A stretch of 64,000 nt of DNA from Megaustenia siamemsis (Eukaryota > Mollusca > Gastropoda > Stylommatophora > Ariophantidae), in assembly GCA_032433765.1 (NCBI GenBank), contig JAVIAB010000101.1:57759592-57823591 (forward strand), in the 5' to 3' direction. A program made the translations under genes and the position numbers. Below the pieces are notes generated by a model. The model saw nothing but the letters and a program-made list of their open reading frames with translations. It was not told the DNA's origin and made no database searches. Within the stretch, counting starts at the first letter, position 1; each line of letters begins with the position of its first letter. This document shows positions 44,968-58,310 of the stretch, piece after piece.

Positions 44968-45082
44968 CTGGCACTGTGCTGCCACTGTCATCTAACTCTA
45001 GCTCTGACATGTCACTATCACTCAGTCCTCGGGAGCTGATAGGCGGTGACAGATGGTCCTTTCTTTGGTCCTGGCTGAATCT
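44968..45082 (-). CDS. Rim: RIM homologue, linker exon after C2A
   Basis: This is a 115-bp exon (38 codons plus one base), entering in phase 0 and leaving in phase 1. The acceptor is an ATTTCAG ending at 45083 and the donor is a consensus GTAAGT reading from 44967. The peptide starts RFSQDQRKDH and contains SSRGLSDSDMSELELDDSG. The acidic Ser/Asp motif matches the position and character of the SDSEVSDYD segment that follows C2A in vertebrate RIMs (remembered sequence). Its entry phase fits the 60.6-kb exon exactly, across an intron of about 15.5 kb. The region between C2A and C2B in RIM is a disordered, alternatively spliced linker that binds RIM-BP and other active-zone partners. The flanking DNA is the 25-bp and 29-bp minisatellites, so this island of non-repetitive, codon-like sequence stands out. 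Confidence 0.72.
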
Positions 45083-45109
45083 CTGAAATATTGACATTCG
45101 ATGAATTAT

Positions 45110-46385
45110 TGCAAACACAAACAACGAATTTGAGAACAAGAACAAACGACCAATTTGAGAACAAGAACAAACAACCAATTTGAGAACAAGAACAAACAAC
45201 CATTCTGAGAACAAGAACAAACAACCAATTTAAGAACAAGAACAAACGACCAATCTGAGAACAAGAACAAACAACCAATTTGAGAACAAGAACAAACAAC
45301 CAATTTTGAGAACAAGAACAAACAACCAATTTGAGAACAAGAACAAACAACCAATTTGACAACAAGAACAAACAACCAATTTGAGAACAAGAACAAACAA
45401 CCAATTTGAGAACAAGAACAATCAACTAATTTGAGAGCAAGAACAAACAACTAATTTGAGAACAAGAACAATCAACCAATTTGAGAACAAGAACAATAAA
45501 CCAATTTGAGAACAAGAACAAACAACCAATCTGAGAACAAGAACAAACAACCATTCTGAGAACAAGAACAATCAACCAATTTAAGAACAGGAATAAAACA
45601 ACCAATTATAGAACAAGAACAAACAACCAATTTGAGAACAAGAACAAACAACCAATCTGAGAACAAGAACAAACAACCATTCTGAGAACAAGAGCAATCA
45701 ACCAATTTAAGAACAGGAATAAAACAACCAATTATAGAACAAGAACAAACAACCAATTTGAGAACAAGAACACAGAAATCCAATTTTAGAACAAGAACAA
45801 ACAAAAATTTGAGAACATGAACAAACAACCAATTTGAAAACAAGAACAAACAACCATTCTGAGAATAAGAACAATCAACCAATTTGAGAAAAAGAACAAT
45901 CAATCAATTTGAGAACAAGAACAAACAACTATTTTGAGAACAAGAAAAACAACCAATTGGAGAACAAGAACAAACAGCCATTCTGAGATCAAGAACAATC
46001 AACCAATTTAAGAACAAGAACAAACAACCAATTTTATAACAAGAACACAAACAACCAATTTTAGAACAGGAACAATCAATCAATTTAAGAACAAGAATAA
46101 ACAACCAATTTTAAAACAGGAACAATCAACCAATCTGAGAACAAGAACAAACAACCAATTTGAGAACAAGAACAATCAACCAATTTGAGAACAAGAACAA
46201 ACAACCAATTTTAGAACAAGATAAAACAACCAATCTAAGAACAAGAACAAACAACTAATTTGAGAACAAGAACAATCAATCAATTTAAGAACGCGAGCAA
46301 ACAACCAATTTAAGAAGAAGAACAAACAACCAATTTGAGAACAAGAACAAACAACCAATTTGAGAACAAGAACAAACAACCAAAT
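45110..46385. repeat. Minisatellite T20: 25-bp unit
   Basis: About fifty units contain AATTTGAGAACAAGAACAAA then CAACC. Variants include TCTGAG, TTAAGAACAGGAAT and ATCAACC. Because 25 bp cycles through three frames, minus-strand frames read Cys/Phe/Leu-rich (FVLVLKLVVCSCSQIGCLFL). They are artefacts. Confidence 0.96.
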
Positions 46386-46489
46386 TTCTCAAGATACTGG
46401 CTTATCTGACTAATAAGTCTTTCCTACATAAATCTATTTTAGATTTTAAAACAATCTAGAGTTTTTACTACCCATATTTACATCACCAA

Positions 46490-47675
46490 ATTTTATCATA
46501 AAGTCTTTCCAACCAAAATTTGAGTAAAGTTGTTTTTATATATGAGTCTTTCCAACCAAAATTTGAGTAAAGTTGTTTTTTATATAGGAGTATTTCCTAC
46601 CAGAATTTGTGTAAAGTTATTTTTTTATATAGGAGTATTTCCTACCAGAATTTGTGTAGTTATTTTTTTTATATAGGAGTATTTCCTACCAGAATTTGTT
46701 TAAAGTTGTTTTTTATATAGGAGTATTTCCTACCAGAATATGTGTAAAGTTGTTTTTATACAGGAGTCTTTCCTACCAGAATTTGTGTAAAGTTGTTTTT
46801 TATATAGGAGTATTTCCTACCAGAATTTGTGTAAAGTTGTTTTTTATATAGGAGTATTTCCTACCAGAATTTGTGTAAAGTTGTTTTTTATACAGGAGTC
46901 TTTCCTACCAGAATTTGTGTAAAGTTGTTTTTTATATAGGAGTATTTCCTACTAGAATTTGTGTAAAGTTATTTTTTTTATATAGGAGTATTTCCTACCA
47001 GAATTTGTGTAAAGTTATTTTTTTATATAGGAGTATTTCCTACCAGAGTTTGTGTAAAGTTGATTTTTATATAGGAGTATTTCCTACCAGAATATGTGTA
47101 AAGTTGTTTTTATACAGGAGTCTTTCCAGCCAGAATTTGTGTAAAGTTGTTTTTTTATATAGGAGTATTTCCTACCAGAATTTGTGTAAAGTTGTTTTTT
47201 ATGTAGGAGTATTTCCTACCAGAATTTGTGTAAAGTTGTTTTTTATATAGGAGTATTTCCTACCAGAATTTGTGTAAAGTTGTTTTTTATACAGGAGTCT
47301 TTCCTACCAGAATTTGTGTAAAGTTGTTTTTTATATAGGAGTATTTCCTACCAGAATTTGTGTAAAGTTATTTTTTTATATAGGAGTATTTCCTACCAGA
47401 ATTTGTGTAAAGTTATTTTTTTTATATAGGAGTATTTCCTACCAGAATTTGTGTAAAGTTGTTTTTTATATAGGAGTATTTCCTACCAGAATTTGTGTAA
47501 AGTTATTTTTTTATATAGGAGTATTTCCTACCAGAATTTGTGTAAAGTTATTTTTTTTATATAGGAGTATTTCCTACCAGAATTTGTGTAAAGTTATTTT
47601 TTATATAGGAGTATTTCCTACCAGAATATGTGTAAAGTTGTTTTTTTATACAGGAGTCTTTCCTACCAGAATTTA
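46490..47675. repeat. Minisatellite T21: ~43-45-bp unit
   Basis: About twenty-seven units contain ATATAGGAGTATTTCCTACC, then AGAATTTGTGTAAAGTT and a T run of 4-8. Length changes come mostly from the T run. A block with ATACAGGAGTCTTTCC recurs about every 180-370 bp. Confidence 0.95.
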
Positions 47676-47799
47676 CATCATCAAGTTTGCTAATTTTATT
47701 TTACTGCTACAATTATCATGTTTCTCCTACATGTGGGATTTTCTTCCCAATCTCTTCTTCATCAGTTTGTGCATCATGGGCAAGCACTTGGTGTGAATT

Positions 47800-50700
47800 T
47801 TGATGTGACATGTCTGTACATTACAAAGTCTTGATGTTTGATGTGACAGCAATACAACCAAGTCTAGATGTTAGATGTTACAGCAGTACAACCAAATCTA
47901 GATATTTGATGTGACAGCAATACAACCAAGTCTAGACAATGTGACAGCAATACAACCAAGTCTAGATTATGTGACAGCAATACAACCAAGTCTAGATGTT
48001 AGATGTGACAGCAATACAACCAAGTCTAGATGTTAGATGTGACAGCAGTACAACTAAGTCTAGATGTTAGATGTGACAGCAATACAACCAAGTCTAGATG
48101 TTAGATGTGACAGCAATACAACCAAGTCTAGATGTTAGATGTGACAGCAGTACAACCAAGTCTAGACATTAGATGTGACAACAATACAACCAAGTCTAGA
48201 TGTTAGATGTGACAGCAGAACAACCTAGTCTAGATGTAAGATGCAACAGCAATACAACCAAGTCTAGATGTTAGATGTGACAGCAATACAACCAAGTCTA
48301 GATGTTAGATGTGACAGCAATACAACCAAGTCTAGATGTAAGATGTGACAGCATTACAACCAAGTCTAGATATTAGATGTGACAGCAATACAACCAAGTC
48401 TAGATATTTTGATGTGACAGCAATACAACCAAGTCTAGACATTAGATGTGACAGCAATACAACCAAGTCTAGATGATGTGACAGCAATACAACCAAGTCT
48501 AGATGATGTGACAGCAATACAACCAAGTCTAGATATTTGATGTGACAGCAATACAACCAAGTCTAGATGTTAGATGTGACAGCAATACAACCTAGTCTAG
48601 ATGATGTGACAGCAATACAACCAAGTCTAGATAATTGATGTGACAGCAATACAATCAAGTCTAGATATTTGATGTGACAGCAATACAACCAAGTCTAGAT
48701 ATTTGATGTGACAGCAATACAACCAAGTCTAGATATTTGATGTGACAGCAATACAACCAAGTCTAGATATTTGATGTGACAGCAATACAACCAAGTCTAG
48801 ATATTTGATGTGACAGCAATACAACCAAGTCTAGATATTTGATGTGACAGCAATACAACTAAGTCTAGATATTTGATGTGACAGCAATACAACCAAGTCT
48901 AGATATTTGATGTGACAGCAATACAACCAAGTCTAGATATTTGATGTGACAGCAATACAACCAAGTCTAGATATTTGATGTGACAGCAATACAACCAAGT
49001 CTAGATATTTGATGTGACAGCAATACAACCAAGTCTAGATATTTGATGTGACCACAATACAACCTAGTCTAAATATTTGATGTGACAGCAATACAACCAA
49101 GTCTAAATATTTGATGTGTCAGCAATACAACCTAGTCTAAATATTTGATGTGTCAGCAATACAACCTAGTCTAGATGTTTGATGTGTCAGCAATACAACT
49201 TAGTCTAAATATTTGATGTGACAGCAATACAACCTAGTCTAGATGTTTGATGTGACAGCAATACAACCTAGTCTAGATGTTTGATGTGACAGCAATACAA
49301 CCTAGTCTAGATGTTTGATGTGACAGCAATACAACCTAGTCTAGATGTTTGATGTGACAGCAATACAACCTAGTCTAGATGTTTGATGTGACAGCAATAC
49401 AACCTAGTCTAAATATTTGATGTGTCAGCAATACAACCTAGTCTAAATATTTGATGTGTCAGCAATACAACCTAGTCTAGATGTTTGATGTGACAGCAAT
49501 ACAACCTAGTCTAGATGTTTGATGTGACAGCAATACAACCTAGTCTAGATGTTTGATGTGACAGCAATACAACCTAGTCTAGATGTTTGATGTGACAGCA
49601 ATACAACCTAGTCTAAATATTTGATGTGACAGCAATACAACCAAGTCTAAATATTTGATGTGTCAGCAATACAACCTAGTCTAAATATTTGATGTGTCAA
49701 CAATACAACCTAGTCTAGATGTTTGATGTGACAGCAATACAACCTAGTCTAGATGTTTGATGTGTCAGCAATACAACCTAGTCTAGATGTTTGATGTGTC
49801 AGCAATACAACCTAGTCTAGATGTTTGATGTGACAGCAATACAACCTAGTCTAGATGTTTGATGTGACAGCAATACAACCAAGTCTAGATATTTGATGTG
49901 TCAGCAATACAACCTAGTCTAGATGTTTGATGTGACAGCAATACAACCTAGTCTAGATGTTTGATGTGACAGCAATACAACCTAGTCTAGATGTTTGATG
50001 TGTCAGCAATACAACCTAGTCTAGATGTTTGATGTGTCAGCAATACAACCTAGTCTAGATGTTTGATGTGACAGCAATACAACCTAGTCTAAATATTTGA
50101 TGTGACAGCAATACAACCTAGTCTAGATGTTTGATGTGACAGCAATACAACCTAGTCTAGATGTTAGATGTGACAGCAATACAACCTAGTCTAGATGTTT
50201 GATGTGACAGCAATACAACCTAGTCTAGATGTTTGATGTGACAGCAATACAACCTAGTCTAGATGTTTGATGTGACAGCAATACAACATAGTCTAGATGT
50301 TAGATGTGACAGCAGTACAACCTAGTCTAGATGTTTGATGTGACAGCAATACAACCTAGTCTAGATGTTTGATGTGACAGCAATACAACCTAGTCTAGAT
50401 GTTTGATGTGTCAGCAATACAACCTAGTCTAGATGTTTGATGTGACAGCAATACAACCTAGTCTAGATGTTAGATGTGTCAGCAATACAACCTAGTCTAG
50501 ATATTTGATGTGACAGCAATACAACCTAGTCTAGATATTTGATGTGTCAGCAATACAACCTAGTCTAAATATTAGATGTGTCAGCAATACAACCTAGTCT
50601 AGATGTTAGATGTGACAGCAATACAACCTAGTCTAGATGTTTGATGTGTCAGCAATACAACCTAGTCTAGATGTTTGATGTGTCAGCAATACAACCTAGT

Positions 50701-53700
50701 CTAGATGTTTGATGTGTCAGCAATACAACCTAGTCTAGATGTTAGATGTGTCAGCAATACAACCTAGTCTAGATGTTAGATGTGTCAGCAATACAACCTA
50801 GTCTAGATATTTGATGTGTCAGCAATACAACCTAGTCTAGATATTTGATGTGTCAGCAATACAACCTAGTCTAAATATTTGATGTGACAGCAATACAACC
50901 TAATCTAAATATTTGATGTGACAGCAATACAACCTAGTCTAAATATTTGATGTGACAGCAATACAACCTAGTCTAAATATTTGATGTGTCAGCAATACAA
51001 CCTAGTCTAAATATTTGATGTGACAGCAATACAACCAAGTCTAGATGTTAGATGTTACAGCAGTACAACCAAATCTAGATATTTGATGTGACAGCAATAC
51101 AACCAAGTCTAGACAATGTGACAGCAATACAACCAAGTCTAGATTATGTGACAGCAATACAACCAAGTCTAGATGTTAGATGTGACAGCAATACAACCAA
51201 GTCTAGATGTTAGATGTGACAGCAGTACAACTAAGTCTAGATGTTAGATGTGACAGCAATACAACCAAGTCTAGATGTTAGATGTGACAGCAATACAACC
51301 AAGTCTAGATGTTAGATGTGACAGCAGTACAACCAAGTCTAGACATTAGATGTGACAACAATACAACCAAGTCTAGATGTTAGATGTGACAGCAGAACAA
51401 CCTAGTCTAGATGTAAGATGCAACAGCAATACAACCAAGTCTAGATGTTAGATGTGACAGCAATACAACCAAGTCTAGATGTTAGATGTGACAGCAATAC
51501 AACCAAGTCTAGATGTAAGATGTGACAGCATTACAACCAAGTCTAGATATTAGATGTGACAGCAATACAACCAAGTCTAGATATTTTGATGTGACAGCAA
51601 TACAACCTAGTCTAGACATTAGATGTGACAGCAATACAACCAAGTCTAGATGATGTGACAGCAATACAACCAAGTCTAGATATTTGATGTGACAGCAATA
51701 CAACCAAGTCTAGATGTTAGATGTGACAGCAATACAACCTAGTCTAGATGATGTGACAGCAATACAACCAAGTCTAGATAATTGATGTGACAGCAATACA
51801 ATCAAGTCTAGATATTTGATGTGACAGCAATACAACCAAGTCTAGATATTTGATGTGACAGCAATACAACCAAGTCTAGATATTTGATGTGACAGCAATA
51901 CAACCAAGTCTAGATATTTGATGTGACAGCAATACAACCAAGTCTAGATATTTGATGTGACAGCAATACAACCAAGTCTAGATATTTGATGTGACAGCAA
52001 TACAACTAAGTCTAGATATTTGATGTGACAGCAATACAACCAAGTCTAGATATTTGATGTGACAGCAATACAACCAAGTCTAGATATTTGATGTGACAGC
52101 AATACAACCAAGTCTAGATATTTGATGTGACAGCAATACAACCAAGTCTAGATATTTGATGTGACAGCAATACAACCAAGTCTAGATATTTGATGTGACC
52201 ACAATACAACCTAGTCTAAATATTTGATGTGACAGCAATACAACCAAGTCTAAATATTTGATGTGTCAGCAATACAACCTAGTCTAAATATTTGATGTGT
52301 CAGCAATACAACCTAGTCTAGATGTTTGATGTGTCAGCAATACAACTTAGTCTAAATATTTGATGTGACAGCAATACAACCTAGTCTAGATGTTTGATGT
52401 GACAGCAATACAACCTAGTCTAGATGTTTGATGTGACAGCAATACAACCTAGTCTAGATGTTTGATGTGACAGCAATACAACCTAGTCTAGATGTTTGAT
52501 GTGACAGCAATACAACCTAGTCTAGATGTTTGATGTGACAGCAATACAACCTAGTCTAAATATTTGATGTGTCAGCAATACAACCTAGTCTAAATATTTG
52601 ATGTGTCAGCAATACAACCTAGTCTAGATGTTTGATGTGACAGCAATACAACCTAGTCTAGATGTTTGATGTGACAGCAATACAACCTAGTCTAGATGTT
52701 TGATGTGACAGCAATACAACCTAGTCTAGATGTTTGATGTGACAGCAATACAACCTAGTCTAAATATTTGATGTGACAGCAATACAACCAAGTCTAAATA
52801 TTTGATGTGTCAGCAATACAACCTAGTCTAAATATTTGATGTGTCAACAATACAACCTAGTCTAGATGTTTGATGTGACAGCAATACAACCTAGTCTAGA
52901 TGTTTGATGTGTCAGCAATACAACCTAGTCTAGATGTTTGATGTGTCAGCAATACAACCTAGTCTAGATGTTTGATGTGACAGCAATACAACCTAGTCTA
53001 GATGTTTGATGTGACAGCAATACAACCAAGTCTAGATATTTGATGTGTCAGCAATACAACCTAGTCTAGATGTTTGATGTGACAGCAATACAACCTAGTC
53101 TAGATGTTTGATGTGACAGCAATACAACCTAGTCTAGATGTTTGATGTGTCAGCAATACAACCTAGTCTAGATGTTTGATGTGTCAGCAATACAACCTAG
53201 TCTAGATGTTTGATGTGACAGCAATACAACCTAGTCTAAATATTTGATGTGACAGCAATACAACCTAGTCTAGATGTTTGATGTGACAGCAATACAACCT
53301 AGTCTAGATGTTAGATGTGACAGCAATACAACCTAGTCTAGATGTTTGATGTGACAGCAATACAACCTAGTCTAGATGTTTGATGTGACAGCAATACAAC
53401 CTAGTCTAGATGTTTGATGTGACAGCAATACAACATAGTCTAGATGTTAGATGTGACAGCAGTACAACCTAGTCTAGATGTTTGATGTGACAGCAATACA
53501 ACCTAGTCTAGATGTTTGATGTGACAGCAATACAACCTAGTCTAGATGTTTGATGTGTCAGCAATACAACCTAGTCTAGATGTTTGATGTGACAGCAATA
53601 CAACCTAGTCTAGATGTTAGATGTGTCAGCAATACAACCTAGTCTAGATATTTGATGTGACAGCAATACAACCTAGTCTAGATATTTGATGTGTCAGCAA

Positions 53701-54845
53701 TACAACCTAGTCTAAATATTAGATGTGTCAGCAATACAACCTAGTCTAGATGTTAGATGTGACAGCAATACAACCTAGTCTAGATGTTTGATGTGTCAGC
53801 AATACAACCTAGTCTAGATGTTTGATGTGTCAGCAATACAACCTAGTCTAGATGTTTGATGTGTCAGCAATACAACCTAGTCTAGATGTTAGATGTGTCA
53901 GCAATACAACCTAGTCTAGATGTTAGATGTGTCAGCAATACAACCTAGTCTAGATATTTGATGTGTCAGCAATACAACCTAGTCTAGATATTTGATGTGT
54001 CAGCAATACAACCTAGTCTAAATATTTGATGTGACAGCAATACAACCTAATCTAAATATTTGATGTGACAGCAATACAACCTAGTCTAAATATTTGATGT
54101 GACAGCAATACAACCTAGTCTAAATATTTGATGTGTCAGCAATACAACCTAGTCTAAATATTTGATGTGACAGCAATACAACCAAGTCTAGATGTTTGAT
54201 GTGACAGCAATACAACCTAGTCTAGATGTTAGATGTGTCAGCAATACAACCTAGTCTAGATGTTAGATGTGTCAGCAATACAACCTAGTCTAGATGTTAG
54301 ATGTGTCAGCAATACAACCTAGTCTAGATGTTTGATGTGACAGCAATACAACCTAGTCTAGATGTTAGATGTGACAGCAATACAACCTAGTCTAAATATT
54401 TGATGTGTCAGCAATACAACCTAGTCTAAATATTAGATGTGTCAGCAATACAACCTAGTCTAGATGTTTGATGTGACAGCAATACAACCTAGTCTAGATG
54501 TTTGATGTGACAGCAATACAACCTAGTCTAGATGTTTGATGTGTCAGCAATACAACCTAGTCTAGATGTTTGATGTGACAGCAATACAACCTAGTCTAGA
54601 TGTTTGATGTGACAGCAATACAACCTAGTCTAAATATTTGATGTGACAGCAATACAACCTAGTCTAGATGTTAGATGTGACAGCAATACAACCTAGTCTA
54701 GATGTTTGATGTGACAGCAATACAACCTAGTCTAAATATTTGATGTGTCAGCAATACAACCTAGTCTAGATATTTGATGTGACAGCAATACAACCTAGTC
54801 TAGATGTTTGATGTGACAGCAATACAACCTAGTCTAGATGTTAGC
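47800..54845. repeat. Minisatellite T22: 34-bp unit with ~3.15-kb internal duplication
   Basis: About 207 units contain GATGTTTGATGTGACAGCAA then TACAACCTAGTCTA. Variants are AACCAAGT, GTGTCAG, AATATTTGAT and GATGTTAGAT, and a short form lacks TTTGAT. The segment starting about 47840 reappears from about 51017 at an offset of 3177 bp, with the same order of rare variants (for example AGACAATGTG and GATGTAAGATGCAACAGC), until about 54180. The second copy lacks one short unit near 51660. It is the largest array in the window. Confidence 0.97.
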
Positions 54846-55024
54846 AACATGTTTCTAAACTTTAAGATACACCTGCCTCTTATTACTTTGAATGTCTAAT
54901 AAAAGAACCATGGATATTTGATCTTTCATGCAAGGGAAACAACTGAACATGTTAATTAATGTATCAGTGACAAACAGCTGTGACAGAAATGAAAATATGA
55001 AAAGGTAAAGGTAGACACAGCATA
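54846..55024. other. Unique intronic spacer
   Basis: Short non-repetitive DNA between T22 and the 36-bp array. Nothing is recognised. Confidence 0.4.
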
Positions 55025-55735
55025 TAGCTGGTTTAGAACAACAAAATAGTCTTATACAGCTCTGATAGACAACAAAATAGTCTTATAGAGCTCTGATAAT
55101 ACAGACAACAAAATAGTCTTATAGAGCTCTGATAATATAGATAACAAAATAGTCTTATACAGCTCTGATAATATAGATAACAAAATAGTCTTATACAGCT
55201 CTGATAATATAGATAACAAAATAGTCTTATCCAGCTCTGATAATATAGATAACAAAATAGTCTTATACAGCTCTGATAATATAGATAACAAAGTAGTCTT
55301 ATAGAGCTCTGATAATATAGATAACAAAATAGTCTTATACAGCTCTGATAATATAGACAACAAAATAATCTTATACAGCTCTGATAATATAGATAACAAA
55401 ATAGTCTTATAGAGCTCTGATAATATAGACAACAAAATAGTCTTATACAGCTCTGATAATATAGACAACAAAATAATCTTATACAGCTCTGATAATATAG
55501 ATAACAAAATAGTCTTATAGAGCTCTGATAATATAGACAACAAAATAGTCTTATACAGCTCTGATAATATAGATAACAAAATAGTCTTACACAACTCTGA
55601 TAATATAGACAACAAAATAGTCTTATAGAGCTCTGATAATATAGACAACAAAATAGTCTTATAGAGCTCTGATAATATAGACAACAAAATAGTCTTATAG
55701 AGCTCTGATAATAAAATAGTCTTATACAGCTCCAA
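55025..55735. repeat. Minisatellite T23, block 1: 36-bp unit
   Basis: About twenty units contain GATAATATAGACAACAAAAT then AGTCTTATACAGCTCT. The 12-codon period keeps a long minus-strand frame open (ELYKTILLSILS repeats), which is an artefact. Confidence 0.96.
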
Positions 55736-55740
55736 TATTC

Positions 55741-55964
55741 TATCTATCTATTGTCCTTTCGAGCCAAAGACGGCACATAGGGCAGAACCACAATCTTGAA
55801 AACAGAAACATTGCGTGCCAAAATGGCACATATTGCAGAGATCACTGCTTCTAAAATCTATGGCTACGTTTCCATAACAATACTTTTTACAATGACAGCT
55901 TGTCAAGCCATCGATCAACCTCCTTTGTCGCTTCTTACGACATGCTTGGAAGGTCACAGTGTCA
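55741..55964 (-). mobile_element. Short element S1, copy 2
   Basis: The same ends as the 28.4-kb copy: minus-strand start TGACACTGTGACCTTCC, end GGCTCGAAAGGACAATAG plus a GATA-type tail. In one minus frame its last part reads SALCAVFGSKGQ and stop, matching the coding end of LINE C (SALCAVFGSRGT). It may therefore derive its 3' part from a LINE C relative. Confidence 0.8.
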
Positions 55965-55985
55965 CTATTCTTTAATACTAATATT

Positions 55986-57499
55986 ATATCTATTGACCTT
56001 TCGAGCCGTAACCGGCCCATAGGGCGTAGACCAAGATACACCTCCTATATGAATTTTTGTTCTAGCAGTTTTCTTTTAAAGATATTTTATCAAATCTCGC
56101 CATCTGTCTCTGTTCTGTGCAAGCAGTTCTATCTCATTGAGGGAGCCGATTCCTGCTGCTCTTGCCTCTCTCATCAATGTTCTTCTCAGTGTCTCCCTGG
56201 GTCTTCCTCTTTTTCTTTTACCTGTTGTTTCCCATATGAGGGCTTGCTTTGCTATTCGGTTATTATCTCTTCTCATCACATGTCCAACGTATGACCATCG
56301 TCTTTTCTTTATTACTGAAGATATTAGTGGTTGATTGGCGATTTCTCTAATTTCCTCGTTTGTTTTGAATTCGTTCCATTCTATACCAAGTATTTTCCTT
56401 AGACATTTATTTTCGAATGCGTTCAATTTTGTTTCTATATCTCTTGTTGTTTTCCAGCTTTCACACGCATACGTAAGGGTTGATAGTACATTTGATTTGA
56501 ATAGCCTAAGTTTTGTGTTTGTGCTAATGAGTTTTTATTTCCACAACTTTTCAAGGCTTCTGAAAGACATTGCTGCTTTAGCCAGTCTGATTCTAATTTC
56601 TTTGCTCGTATCCCCTTCTCGATCAATGTGACTTCCAAGATAGATAAAGTGATCGATCTCTTCTACTGGTTTGTTTTCCATGTATATTTTGTCACTTGTT
56701 GGAATTAAACTTTTCATGACTTTAGTCTTTTCATGATTGACCTCAAGCCCAATTTTGCTGGCTATTGATGATAGTTCATTTGTGTTTTCCTGCATCGTTT
56801 TTATCTGACTGCTGATGAGAACTATGTCATCAGCAAAGTCGAGGTCCTCCAAATGGTCTCCTTGTATCCATTCGATGCCTTTATTACCAGTGCAGCATTT
56901 CTTCATTATGAAGTCCATAACAATTCCAAATAACAAGGGCGATAAAATACATCCTTGTTTAACCCCAGTTTCTATTGGGAAACATTCGCTCAGTCCTTCC
57001 TCTGTTCGAACTGCACATGTGTAACCATCATACATGTCTTTGATAATATTTATGATTTTTGATGGTAAACCATATTGCTTCAGAATTTTCCACAAAGAAT
57101 CTCTATGAATACTATCAAATGCTTTTTTGAAGTCGATGAAGTTAAGTACAAAAGGTTTTTGCTTTTCAATGTGTTCCTCCAATATAAGTCGTAGAGTGAA
57201 AATGTGGTCAAGACAGCTTCTCCCTTTTCTAAACCCAGCCTGTTCTTCACGCATCACTGTATCTATTGAATCCTTTATTCTATTTAGGATGATTTTACAG
57301 AATAACTTTGAGGCAACTGACAAAAGTGTCACGCCTCTCCAGTTGTTACAATCTCTAAGATTGCCCTTTTTTGGGATCTTAACAATGATTCCTTTTTTCC
57401 ATTTATGAGGCGTCTTCTCTGTTTTCCAAATGATGTTGAACATTTTTTGGAGATGTATTAAATTATGGCTATCAATTGCCTTGAGGATCTCAGCTGTTA
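55986..57499 (-). pseudogene. LINE A copy 3 (reverse transcriptase remnant)
   Basis: A 5'-truncated LINE A begins at TAEILKAIDSHN, just before the palm. The palm is intact (FIDFKKAFDSIH, DFADDIVLIS), and the T run that is short in copy 2 has six Ts here, so this region is in frame. A Ser codon TCA has become TAA at about 56536, after RSLEKLWK, cutting off the GHVMRRD/GRPR tail. The insertion sits in T23 repeat. A short TTATAT at each edge may be a target-site duplication. The adjoining array is open in the same frame, creating a fused 508-codon frame that is not a real gene. Confidence 0.9.
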
Positions 57500-58058
57500 T
57501 ATACAACAAAATATTCTTACACAGCTCTGATAATATATACAACAAAATAGTCTTATACAGCTCTGATAATATATACAACAAAATAGTCTTATACAGCTCT
57601 GATAATATATACAACAAAATAGTCTTATACAGCTCTGATAATATATACAACAAAATAGTCTTATACAGCTCTGATAATATAGACAACAAAATAATCTTAT
57701 ACAGCTCTGATAATATAGATAACAAAATAGTCTTATAGAGCTCTGATAATATAGACAACAAAATAGTCTTATACAGCTCTGATAATATAGACAACAAAAT
57801 AATCTTATACAGCTCTGATAATATAGATAACAAAATAGTCTTATAGAGCTCTGATAATATAGACAACAAAATAGTCTTATACAGCTCTGATAATATAGAT
57901 AACAAAATAGTCTTACACAACTCTGATAATATAGACAACAAAATAGTCTTATAGAGCTCTGATAATATAGACAACAAAATAGTCTTATAGAGCTCTGATA
58001 ATATAGACAACAAAATAGTCTTATAGAGCTCTGATAATAAAATAGTCTTATACAGCTC
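57500..58058. repeat. Minisatellite T23, block 2: 36-bp unit
   Basis: The left part has TATACAACAAAAT units (as in block 3). The right part has TAGACAACAAAAT / TAGATAACAAAAT units (as in block 1). The switch near 57650 marks the junction of the segmental duplication. Confidence 0.95.
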
Positions 58059-58066
58059 CAATATTC

Positions 58067-58289
58067 TATCTATCTATTGTCCTTTCGAGCCAAAGACGGC
58101 ACATAGGGCAGAACCACAATCTTGAAACAGAAACATTGCGTGCCAAAATGGCACATATTGCAGAGATCACTGCTTCTAAAATCTATGGCTACGTTTCCAT
58201 AACAATACTTTTTACAATGACAGCTTGTCAAGCCATCGATCAACCTCCTTTGTCGCTTCTTACGACATGCTTGGAAGGTCACAGTGTCA
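58067..58289 (-). mobile_element. Short element S1, copy 3
   Basis: The duplicate of the 55741 copy. It differs by one missing A in the GAAAACAG run. Confidence 0.8.
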
Positions 58290-58310
58290 CTATTCTTTAA
58301 TACTAATATT

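Noticed and set aside
45018..46379. Cys-rich minus-strand frames (CSCSQIGCLFL) suggestive of a secreted Cys-rich protein
   Set aside because: Translation of the 25-bp array cycling through three frames. Only the short segment 44968-45082 is exon-like.
56535..58061. 508-residue protein fusing ELYKTILLS repeats to reverse transcriptase (also 58860-60341)
   Set aside because: A chance in-frame junction between the 36-bp array and a 5'-truncated LINE A.
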